DNA of 64,000 nucleotides from JAYUZR01 sp043751595 (GTDB lineage Bacteria; Patescibacteriota; UBA1384; CAILIB01): the NCBI GenBank assembly GCA_043751595.1, contig JAYUZR010000035.1:33122-97121 (forward strand), given 5' to 3'. The notes under the pieces were generated by a model. It ran no database searches and was not told where the DNA came from. It was given only the letters and a program-made list of their open reading frames with translations. Made by a program: the position numbers and the translations under genes. Below, piece by piece: positions 1-6,468 of the stretch. The stretch's first letter is position 1, and the number at the start of each line of letters is the position of its first letter.

Positions 1-301
1 CCTGAGAGCCCTTACTTGAGAAATCGTAGGTGGAGCGGGCTTTATCGTACTGACACATAAGCTCGTCCACCGGCAACTCCAAAAAGAGGGCGTATTGCTC
101 AAGGTAGCCGCGGCCGTACACCGCCGAAGGCAATTCAGACCAAGCATCGGCCTCTAGTGCGGTAAGAAAACGGCCACGAATATGGGTAGATTCTTCTACT
201 TCGGCAATCGTAAGTTTCTTGCGGATGCGAGCACGCTTAAGCTTGTCCCCTATAGACATATCAGCTGAACGCACTTTACGTACTCTAAATCCTGCTGCCA
301 C
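1..301 (-). CDS. RodZ-like helix-turn-helix protein, partial
   Basis: The C-terminal part lies beyond the window edge. The visible ~100 residues hold a Cro/CI-like HTH of the HTH_25 type found at the N-terminus of RodZ and related proteins: MSIGDKLKRARIRKKLTIAE, then a stretch with LTALEADAWSELPS and YGRGYLEQYALFLELP, both typical of this family. The GTG at 301 opens the longest frame; the ATG at 259 begins exactly at the domain and is equally possible. It starts 11 bases after the ftsK stop codon on the same strand, so co-transcription is likely. In the family this domain is cytoplasmic and is followed by a membrane segment; whether that holds here cannot be seen. Confidence 0.7.
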   Translation of the reverse strand, partial: MAAGFRVRKVRSADMSIGDKLKRARIRKKLTIAEVEESTHIRGRFLTALEADAWSELPSAVYGRGYLEQYALFLELPVDELMCQYDKARSTYDFSSKGSQ

Positions 302-311
302 GCTCTATATA

Positions 312-2465
312 TTACTCATCTTCACCATAGTCGACAACGTCATCTCCATGCGCTGAGCCGCCATACACCTCACGAGGCTTAGAACCCTTTGCAGGACCCA
401 CTAATCCCCTGTCTTCCATAATTTGAATCAAGCGAGCGGCGCGGGCATACCCTACACTTAGGCGAGTCTGCAGCATGGTGGTAGAAGCCTTCCCAGCCTG
501 ACGAACCACTTCGTAGGCCTCACCAAAGAGCTCATCATCAATCTCTCCCCCATCACGGCTACTACCTAGGCGAGATTCAACTCGCGTCTCTAATACTGAG
601 GAATCGTAGCGATCACCTGCCTCTTGCTGCTTAATATGAGCAACCACCGCGGTAATTTCTTTCTCTGAACACCAGACACCCTGCACGCGCTTAGGCTTGC
701 CCGTATCGGTGCCGATATACAGCATATCTCCTTGCCCAAGTAACTTCTCTGCGCCGGCCATATCCAGAATAGTACGTGAATCAATCTGACTCGCTACCGC
801 AAAGGCAATACGAGTTGGGATATTTGCCTTAATAAGGCCGGTGATTACATCAACCGAAGGACGCTGAGTAGCAAGAATAAGGTGAATACCGGTAGCACGG
901 GCTTTTTGTGCAATGCGGACAATCAAGTTTTCCACTTCTTTTCCAGCCACCATCATCATGTCTGCCAACTCGTCGATTACCACTACGATAAACGGTAACT
1001 TTCCTTCACCAAGATCTGGCTCTTGATTGTATTGTTCAATATTACGCTTGCCGAGTGAGCCAAAGAGCTTGTAGCGGCGCTCCATCTCTTTTACACACCA
1101 ACTAAGGGCAGCAACCGTTTCTTTAGGATCAGTAATAACCGGCGTAAGGAGGTGAGGAAGGCCATTATAGCCGACCAATTCTACATGCTTAGGATCCACC
1201 AAAATTAGGCGGCACTCGTCTGGCGAGTTGTTCATCAACAGGGCCAGAATAATCGAGTTAATCGCCACCGATTTACCAGAACCGGTCGCACCGGCGATAA
1301 GCGCATGCGGCATGCGAGCAATATCAATAATTGATGGCTCACCATCTGCCCCACGACCAAGTACGATACCTAGTTGCGTACGCGTCTGACGGAAGGTTTT
1401 AGATTCTAAGATATCGCGCAGGCCAACCACCGCCTTTTTCTCGTTTGGAATCTCTACCCCAACCAAGCCCTTACCAGGGATAGGCGCCTCTACACGAAGC
1501 GATTGTGCGGCTAAGGCCAAGGCAAGATCATCCTGGCGAGCGGTAATTTGATTAAGCTTGACTCCTTCGGCGGGCTTTAGGGTGTACTGAGTAACGGTTG
1601 GACCCACATTTACCTCCGCCATACTTACCTCAATACTGAAATCTCGAAGTGTTTTCTGGATAGTCTCCATCTTTTTCTGGATATTGCCCGCCTGTGGCTT
1701 CATATCAACTTTTTCAAGCAAGGCTGTAGAAGGATAATTCCAGTTTGAATTACGCAGTGGAACCCGAACCGCATCTACCTGAGGCTTCTGACGAGCAGCT
1801 TCTGTCGGTTCAGGTTGATTACTCATCTTACCCCTTAGCTTAGCCAGCGGACTTACCTTAATTTCTCCAAGTACGCGTACGCGACTACTCAACTGTTCAT
1901 CCTCCTCATCGTCCTCCCTATCTTCTTTACCTTCAGAAACTTCACCACCGTTTAAGAATGGGATAAGGGCACGATTAGCAACCAGAAGCAGTGAACAAAG
2001 GAAGAGTACTACCAAGAGCATCTTACCTGGAACCTCTCCAATTGCCTGAGTAATAGTAGAGGCCAGAGTAAAGCCAAGGTATCCGCCGCCATTACCTGCC
2101 ACAGCTGCAGCCTCGGCTTGATCACCCAAAAATGAATGCACTACCGCCGCTAACGTAACCAGTGCAAGTACTAATCCAAGCAGACTTGTACTACCAATAG
2201 AGAGCCTTTCGGGTAGGCGCTTGCGCAACACCATCCAAATAAGCACAACAGCAACCACTGGTGTAAAAATACCGATGGACTGCCTGAAGAAGATAAAGAG
2301 CCCGTGACCAAGACTACCAGCTGCGTCAAAAACAGCAGCCAGCAAAAAGAAGATGACTAGATACCCAAGGAGCCTAGTAATTTGAGATAAAGCACCGCGA
2401 TTTACACCCTGCTTACGTACGCGGGCACCGCTAGAGGCCCCTCCGGAGCGTTTTTTCTTAGCCAT
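312..2465 (-). CDS. ftsK: DNA translocase FtsK/SpoIIIE
   Basis: Septum-associated DNA pump that clears and resolves chromosome termini during division. Several hydrophobic segments lie in the first ~170 residues. A charged linker and the alpha/beta motor domain follow, with Walker A GATGSGKS near residue 390 and a Walker B region around FIVVVIDELADMMM. The last ~65 residues form the gamma winged helix (RLSVGYARAARLIQIMEDRG) that reads KOPS-type sites. About 717 residues is close to SpoIIIE length. A longer frame begins with TTG at 2480, but the ATG at 2465 gives the usual basic N-terminus MAKKKRSGG. It is divergent from ychF and followed closely by the RodZ-like gene. Confidence 0.95.
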   Translation of the reverse strand: MAKKKRSGGASSGARVRKQGVNRGALSQITRLLGYLVIFFLLAAVFDAAGSLGHGLFIFFRQSIGIFTPVVAVVLIWMVLRKRLPERLSIGSTSLLGLVLALVTLAAVVHSFLGDQAEAAAVAGNGGGYLGFTLASTITQAIGEVPGKMLLVVLFLCSLLLVANRALIPFLNGGEVSEGKEDREDDEEDEQLSSRVRVLGEIKVSPLAKLRGKMSNQPEPTEAARQKPQVDAVRVPLRNSNWNYPSTALLEKVDMKPQAGNIQKKMETIQKTLRDFSIEVSMAEVNVGPTVTQYTLKPAEGVKLNQITARQDDLALALAAQSLRVEAPIPGKGLVGVEIPNEKKAVVGLRDILESKTFRQTRTQLGIVLGRGADGEPSIIDIARMPHALIAGATGSGKSVAINSIILALLMNNSPDECRLILVDPKHVELVGYNGLPHLLTPVITDPKETVAALSWCVKEMERRYKLFGSLGKRNIEQYNQEPDLGEGKLPFIVVVIDELADMMMVAGKEVENLIVRIAQKARATGIHLILATQRPSVDVITGLIKANIPTRIAFAVASQIDSRTILDMAGAEKLLGQGDMLYIGTDTGKPKRVQGVWCSEKEITAVVAHIKQQEAGDRYDSSVLETRVESRLGSSRDGGEIDDELFGEAYEVVRQAGKASTTMLQTRLSVGYARAARLIQIMEDRGLVGPAKGSKPREVYGGSAHGDDVVDYGEDE

Positions 2466-2536
2466 AGAAAAGGAAAACAATTGATACTAATATACGATAT
2501 CACAGGCACTACCCTGGCTGATAGCAATCTTTCTGC

Positions 2537-2542
2537 TACCAT
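2537..2542 (+). promoter_or_regulatory. -10 box (TACCAT) giving a leaderless ychF mRNA
   Basis: TACCAT ends exactly 6 nt before the ychF ATG, the spacing seen at many genes in this window. Transcription would then start at or next to the start codon. The -35 is weak. Confidence 0.4.
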
Positions 2543-2548
2543 GCGGCA

Positions 2549-3652
2549 ATGTCACTCTCTATTGGAATCGTCGGCCTACCCAACGTCGGCAAATCAACCC
2601 TATTTAATGCACTGGTAAAAAATGCTCAGGCTGCGGCCAGCAATTACCCGTTCTGCACCATCGAACCTAATGTAGGTATTGTTCCCGTACCCGATCCTCG
2701 CCTCGAGAAGCTAGCGAGTATTGTTACAACCGAGCAAATTATCCCTGCCACGGTCGAGTTTGTGGATATTGCCGGCATTATCCGTGGCGCGTCCAAGGGA
2801 GAGGGTTTAGGAAATCAGTTCCTGGCCACTATTCGGGAGTGCAGTGCTCTGATTATGCTGAGTCGCTTTTTTGAAGGTGATGTTATTCATGTTTCTGGCA
2901 AAGTTGATCCGGTTGATGATTTAGAAACCGTACAACTTGAGCTCGCCCTGGCCGATCTTCAAACCGTAGAAAAAGCCCTTGATCGGTATCGTCGTGCAGC
3001 GCGTGGAGCAGGAGTCGAGGCCGCCGAGCTAGTTACCGTTACTGAAACACTCTACGCCACACTAGAGAAGGGAATCCCAGTTCGCACCCTCAACCTTACT
3101 TCCGATGCAGCCAAGATTGTTCTTCGAGAACTTCAACTCCTTACTGCAAAGCCGATTATTATCGTGGCTAACGTAGCCGAAGACTCAATTACCACCTCTG
3201 CCGAAAGCCTCTTTGTTGAATATAGGCTCGATCGCTTTGTTTCCAGTAGCGATTTTGTTCTGCCCTTATGTGCACAGGTAGAAGCTGAACTCGCCCAGGT
3301 GGAGGGTGCCGACCAGCTAGACCTTCTTGGCGCCTACGGCATGCAAGAACCTGGCCTGAACCGTCTTATTCGTGGCGCCTACGCACTCTTAGGGCTCCAG
3401 ACATACTTTACCTGTGGACCAAAAGAAATCCGCGCTTGGACGATCCAGCGTGGTTTAAACGCACAACTTGCAGCAGGGGTGATTCATACCGATTTTATCA
3501 AGCACTTTATTCGGGCTGAAACGATTGCCTACAACGATTATGTCAGCCTTGGTGGGGAGCAGGGAGCAAAAGAGGGCGGTAAGCTTCGTCTAGAAGGAAA
3601 AGAATACATCGTCCAGGATGGGGATGTACTCCATTTTAGAGTTTCGGTTTAA
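2549..3652 (+). CDS. ychF: Ribosome-binding ATPase/GTPase YchF (OLA1 family)
   Basis: Universally conserved Obg-family nucleotidase that binds the 70S ribosome and prefers ATP. The G1 motif GLPNVGKST is at residues 9-17, followed by the family's NYPFCTIEPNVGIVPVPDPR block and the switch II region VDIAGIIRGASKGEGLGNQF. The C-terminal TGS domain includes AWTIQRGLNAQLAAGVIHTD and ends VQDGDVLHFRVSV. The length of 367 residues is normal. It is a single gene, divergent from ftsK and closed by its own terminator. No Shine-Dalgarno sequence is visible; a -10 box sits 6 nt upstream of the ATG. Confidence 0.97.
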   Translation: MSLSIGIVGLPNVGKSTLFNALVKNAQAAASNYPFCTIEPNVGIVPVPDPRLEKLASIVTTEQIIPATVEFVDIAGIIRGASKGEGLGNQFLATIRECSALIMLSRFFEGDVIHVSGKVDPVDDLETVQLELALADLQTVEKALDRYRRAARGAGVEAAELVTVTETLYATLEKGIPVRTLNLTSDAAKIVLRELQLLTAKPIIIVANVAEDSITTSAESLFVEYRLDRFVSSSDFVLPLCAQVEAELAQVEGADQLDLLGAYGMQEPGLNRLIRGAYALLGLQTYFTCGPKEIRAWTIQRGLNAQLAAGVIHTDFIKHFIRAETIAYNDYVSLGGEQGAKEGGKLRLEGKEYIVQDGDVLHFRVSV

Positions 3653-3674
3653 GGGCGTCACGCCTGGAGATTAA

Positions 3675-3703
3675 AAAAAGAAGCCCTAACCGGGCTTCTT
3701 TTT
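3675..3703 (+). terminator. Rho-independent terminator of ychF
   Basis: Twelve-bp stem AAAAAGAAGCCC / GGGCTTCTTTTT with loop TAACC, ending in a T-run. The A-run on the 5' side lets it also serve the convergent small gene on the minus strand. Confidence 0.9.
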
Positions 3704-3726
3704 ATAAAAGATCTAATCAGACCTCA

Positions 3727-3924
3727 TTAGGCCATGATACCAGCTACACCAAGGGTAGAAAGGTGACCAGCAGTTACCGCAAGCATTAGCGCAAGACTCA
3801 AGGTTACAGACTCGAAAGCGGTAAGGTTTTCGAAATCGATATGCTTGGTACTAATGAGCGTAATAGGACGCTTCATTACGTGTACTTGTGCAGCAGCCTC
3901 GGTAGTTGAAGAAGTATTCTTCAT
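3727..3924 (-). CDS. Small membrane protein of unknown function (65 aa)
   Basis: Not recognised. A polar, Thr/Ser-rich N-terminus is followed by one hydrophobic stretch in the last ~30 residues (SVTLSLALMLAVTAGHLSTL). A purine-rich Shine-Dalgarno (AAAGGGA) lies 5 nt before the ATG, which is unusual in this window and supports a real gene. A TATAAT-like -10 lies ~65 nt upstream on the same strand, so the mRNA has a normal leader. It lies after a similar-sized membrane protein gene at 4010-4246 and is convergent with ychF. Confidence 0.55.
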   Translation of the reverse strand: MKNTSSTTEAAAQVHVMKRPITLISTKHIDFENLTAFESVTLSLALMLAVTAGHLSTLGVAGIMA

Positions 3925-4009
3925 ATAAATCCCTTTCAGTTCTAAGCGATATTATTTTTATATTTGTTTTGCTTGAACGAGACAATTATACGTGCCCGCT
4001 CTATTTATT

Positions 4010-4246
4010 TCAAGTACCAAGAAGCTTATCGGCCAGCTTAAGATTCATGAGGAAGCTAGTTTGTGCCTCTAGGAAGTAGATTCCTACGAGAATTATCCCA
4101 AGAATAGCTAAGATGAGAAGAACCCCTGCCACTTCTTTTGAGACCGAGGTAGGGTGGAGAACGATCTCTACCTTCTTAGCACTGCGTACAGTGGAAGGGA
4201 TGTGAGAACCAGAAAGTGCAGAAAGTTTTCGGGAGGGCGCTTGCAT
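4010..4246 (-). CDS. Small single-pass membrane protein of unknown function (78 aa)
   Basis: Not recognised. A basic, polar N-terminal ~38 residues precedes one clear transmembrane helix (GVLLILAILGIILVGIYFL) and a short C-terminal tail. A -10-like TAGTGT sits exactly 6 nt before the ATG, the leaderless arrangement used by many neighbours. Together with 3727-3924 it forms a pair of tiny membrane proteins on the minus strand. It could be a holin-like, signalling or toxin peptide, but nothing in the sequence decides this. Confidence 0.5.
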   Translation of the reverse strand: MQAPSRKLSALSGSHIPSTVRSAKKVEIVLHPTSVSKEVAGVLLILAILGIILVGIYFLEAQTSFLMNLKLADKLLGT

Positions 4247-4357
4247 GCTGTTACACTAGCCAAAGCCCCTTCTTAGCACAAGTGAGGCAAATGCCCATTT
4301 ACAGATTCACTAAACTTCGCTACTTTACGAATCGCAGCTGTACCACAGTTTGCATGT

Positions 4358-4432
4358 GCGGGTATCGTATAATGGTCATTATGCCACCTTGCCAAGGTGG
4401 AGAAACGGGTTCGATTCCCGTTACCCGCTCCA
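4358..4432 (+). tRNA. tRNA-Gly (GCC)
   Basis: Complete cloverleaf: acceptor GCGGGTA/TACCCGC, anticodon loop TTGCCAA (anticodon GCC), T-loop TTCGATT, encoded CCA. First of a five-tRNA cluster that also contains secG. Confidence 0.95.
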
Positions 4433-4454
4433 TTTGTTTTTAAGCCGGCTACCC

Positions 4455-4529
<75 letters not shown>

Positions 4530-4543
4530 CCTAGTACACTTTT

Positions 4544-4765
4544 ATGCTTCCACTCCAAATCGTACACGCCATTATTGCCCTTCTCCTTGCTGGTAGTATT
4601 TTGCTGCAGCAGCGCTCAAGTGGTCTTGGTGATGCCTTCGGAGGAGACACATCTGTGTATACCAGCCGCCGCGGAGCAGAGCGCATTCTGTTCTATCTTA
4701 CCATTGTGTTTGGGGTTTCATTCGTTCTCCTTTCACTTCTCCAATTGTTCCTTGCCAAGCGCTAG
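4544..4765 (+). CDS. secG: Preprotein translocase subunit SecG
   Basis: Small accessory subunit of the SecYEG protein-export channel. The 73 residues form two transmembrane helices (about residues 3-21 and 49-69) joined by the hallmark loop LLQQRSSGLGDAFGGDT. The length is normal for SecG. It is embedded between tRNA-Cys and tRNA-Leu with gaps of 14 and 6 nt, so it is probably co-transcribed with the tRNAs. No clear Shine-Dalgarno is visible. Confidence 0.92.
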   Translation: MLPLQIVHAIIALLLAGSILLQQRSSGLGDAFGGDTSVYTSRRGAERILFYLTIVFGVSFVLLSLLQLFLAKR

Positions 4766-4771
4766 ATTCAC

Positions 4772-4857
4772 GCCGGGATGGTGAAATGGTAGACACGCTA
4801 GATTCAGGTTCTAGTGATCGCAAGATCGTGGAGGTTCGAGTCCTCTTCCCGGCACCA
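4772..4857 (+). tRNA. tRNA-Leu (CAG)
   Basis: Acceptor GCCGGGA/TCCCGGC, long variable arm, anticodon loop TTCAGGT (CAG), encoded CCA. The final A is also the first base of the 21-bp inverted repeat that follows. Confidence 0.95.
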
Positions 4858-4945
4858 TTTTCTTTGCGGAGAAAGCAGTCGAAAAGGAAACAACATTCCT
4901 TAAGCAACTTTGTTGCTGCTCCAATGCTTTCTCCGCAAAGAAAAT
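4857..4945 (+). repeat. Constant-loop hairpin element, copy E1 (expanded loop)
   Basis: A perfect 21-bp inverted repeat (4857-4877 / 4925-4945) encloses a 47-nt loop. The loop begins GTCG and ends CTCCAA and is closed by CA/TG, exactly as in the 16-nt loops of copies E2-E5. The extra ~31 nt contains two small hairpins of its own (AAGGA/TCCTT and GCAAC/GTTGC). It sits between tRNA-Leu and tRNA-Phe. The stem sequence is unrelated to the other copies. Confidence 0.8.
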
Positions 4946-4967
4946 AGGCTAAATGCAAGGAAAACAA

Positions 4968-5042
4968 GCCGGGGTAGCTCAGTGGTAGAGCAGGGGCCTG
5001 AAGAGCCTCGTGTCGACAGTTCGATTCTGTCCCTCGGCACCA
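4968..5042 (+). tRNA. tRNA-Phe (GAA)
   Basis: Acceptor GCCGGGG/CCTCGGC, anticodon loop CTGAAGA (GAA), T-arm GACAG/CTGTC, encoded CCA. Confidence 0.94.
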
Positions 5043-5098
5043 TTTTCTTCTGGGAAAAGTTTTGGTATAGTCCGAGCCAGATTCGTTAAGAATCGTTC

Positions 5099-5174
5099 GG
5101 GCTCTTAGCTCAGTTGGTAGAGCGCTTCGTTTACACCGAAGATGTCAGAGGTTCGAGTCCTCTAGGGCCCACCA
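5099..5174 (+). tRNA. tRNA-Val (TAC)
   Basis: Acceptor GGGCTCT/AGGGCCC, anticodon loop TTTACAC (TAC), encoded CCA. A TATAGT -10 at 5066-5071 suggests its own promoter. Last of the cluster, and followed at once by a terminator. Confidence 0.95.
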
Positions 5175-5208
5175 TTATAAAAAGCTTCCGCAAGGAGGCT
5201 TTTTATAA
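5174..5208 (+). terminator. Terminator of the tRNA cluster
   Basis: Long stem ATTATAAAAAGC / GCTTTTTATAAT with an inner TTCC/GGAG extension and loop GCAA. It starts within the CCA end of tRNA-Val. Confidence 0.88.
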
Positions 5209-5224
5209 TGGTCTGCTTTTAGCT

Positions 5225-5291
5225 GGATGAGAACCGTAGGTTCGCTCTGCTCAATTCCACTTGAGCGCTTTGGCGCGAAGAGCAGCTAAGG
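5225..5291 (+). repeat. tRNA-linked repeat, copy R1
   Basis: A ~67-nt sequence found again, inverted, at 39140-39212. It folds into small hairpins GAACC/GGTTC, CTCAA/TTGAG and GCG/CGC, and ends GCAGCTAAGG. The copies differ mainly in hairpin loops and by a lengthened first stem, as expected of a structured RNA. Both copies follow a tRNA gene and its terminator on the same strand. The rest of the 5209-5430 gap holds a GGCAACAAC/GTTGTTGCC inverted repeat just after the element and nothing else I recognise. Confidence 0.7.
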
Positions 5292-5430
5292 CAACAACGA
5301 TATTGTTGCCGCCGTCCTCTAGGACAACTGATCGGAGTGTTAGGCAACTACCCTGTAATCGCCTCGTCCACCCTTTACTGCACTCCTCCTTGCTATAGAC
5401 TACATGTAACTCGTTGGCCGAATAATCGTC

Positions 5431-6102
5431 ATGAAATCAATTCCCAGAAAGTCATTATTTTTATACATAGCCTGTGTAGTAATTCTACTCACAGCTGGTG
5501 GGTATGCTTTTTTCAGCTCTAATAAAAAGACAAATAATCCAATAATAGAATTAGTGAAGCCTGCGGCCCAATTAACAACACAAACTACCAGCTCCGCACC
5601 CCCTACAACCACACCGCAACCTGTAAAGCCTGAGGTTATTTCAACCGCCGCTCCAGCGAACCACATGCTAACAATGAAGGAATATTCTAATGCTAATCTT
5701 GGATTTGCCATTTCGTATTCCGACTTCTTCCTTGCAGAGTTAAATAGGGACGCTTCATCAGTAACCACCACCCTTTCCTTGACGAATCCGGATGGTACAC
5801 AGAATGGCTCAGCCCTAATTGAAGTCTCTCCCACTGAAATGAATCTTGACCAATACATTTCTGATCTTACCAGCAGTAAACTAATCAGCGATCAACATAA
5901 GACCACCATTGCCGGCATCCCAGCTTACGAGGGGGTCTCGAATGGCTTAGTCTCTCGGTACGGCCTGTTTTTTATTGCTAATGAAAAAGCTTACCGACTC
6001 ACCTTTTATACGGGCAACGACTTCGATACCGTTGAAAAGATGAAATCAAACCTATCGGGAAGTCAGAAGGAAGTTATCGCCACATTCGCGCTAATAAAGT
6101 AA
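5431..6102 (+). CDS. Membrane-anchored extracytoplasmic protein of unknown function
   Basis: A basic start (MKSIPRKS) and one N-terminal transmembrane segment (LFLYIACVVILLTAGGYAFF) are followed by a Thr/Pro-rich linker (residues ~45-75). A ~140-residue extracellular domain starts near MKEYSNANLGFAISY. That opening and the later AGIPAYEGVSNGL and FATFALIK-like ending resemble the broad PsbP/DUF-type surface proteins common in these genomes, but I cannot name the family. There is no lipobox cysteine. It stands alone between the tRNA cluster and another membrane protein gene. Confidence 0.75.
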   Translation: MKSIPRKSLFLYIACVVILLTAGGYAFFSSNKKTNNPIIELVKPAAQLTTQTTSSAPPTTTPQPVKPEVISTAAPANHMLTMKEYSNANLGFAISYSDFFLAELNRDASSVTTTLSLTNPDGTQNGSALIEVSPTEMNLDQYISDLTSSKLISDQHKTTIAGIPAYEGVSNGLVSRYGLFFIANEKAYRLTFYTGNDFDTVEKMKSNLSGSQKEVIATFALIK

Positions 6103-6147
6103 CCAGCCGGATCACCTCTAGATTTGTCCCCGCCTCCCTTCTCACAG

Positions 6148-6153
6148 TACAAT
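6148..6153 (+). promoter_or_regulatory. -10 box (TACAAT), leaderless start at 6160
   Basis: TACAAT is followed by 6 nt and a GTG. The spacing selects GTG 6160 over the upstream TTG 6124 as the start of the next gene. Confidence 0.45.
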
Positions 6154-6159
6154 ACAGGC

Positions 6160-6468
6160 GTGAAGACATCTCTCTATTTTTGGTTTGTCACTATGACAAG
6201 CTGGTTCTGGCACAGAGCCGGCGATTCAATAGGTGCCTTCGATTCCACCCTTGCCCTCGGTCCTACGCTTCGAAACATCACCAAGCCGCTCTTTCAAGAC
6301 TTTACCCTACAAGGAAGAATGGTTGGGTTGCTTTTACGAATCTGTCGTATTTTATTGGCCCTTCTTTTGTACAGCGTTATCAGCATCTTTTGGCTCATTC
6401 TCTACACGGCTTGGATTGGCATTCCAATTATTGCCACTTTCGCATTGGTTAGCGTCTTCCGATCATGA
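6160..6468 (+). CDS. Small membrane protein upstream of the Clp ATPase
   Basis: Not recognised. About 102 residues from the GTG start, with two hydrophobic segments: a weak one near the start and a strong one in the last third (LLLRICRILLALLLYSVISI, continuing through WIGIPIIATFALV). The stop codon overlaps the ATG of the Clp gene (ATGA), so the two are translationally coupled. Together with the membrane segments of that Clp protein this hints that the pair acts at the membrane (inference). The upstream TTG at 6124 is a possible but less likely start. Confidence 0.7.
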   Translation: MKTSLYFWFVTMTSWFWHRAGDSIGAFDSTLALGPTLRNITKPLFQDFTLQGRMVGLLLRICRILLALLLYSVISIFWLILYTAWIGIPIIATFALVSVFRS

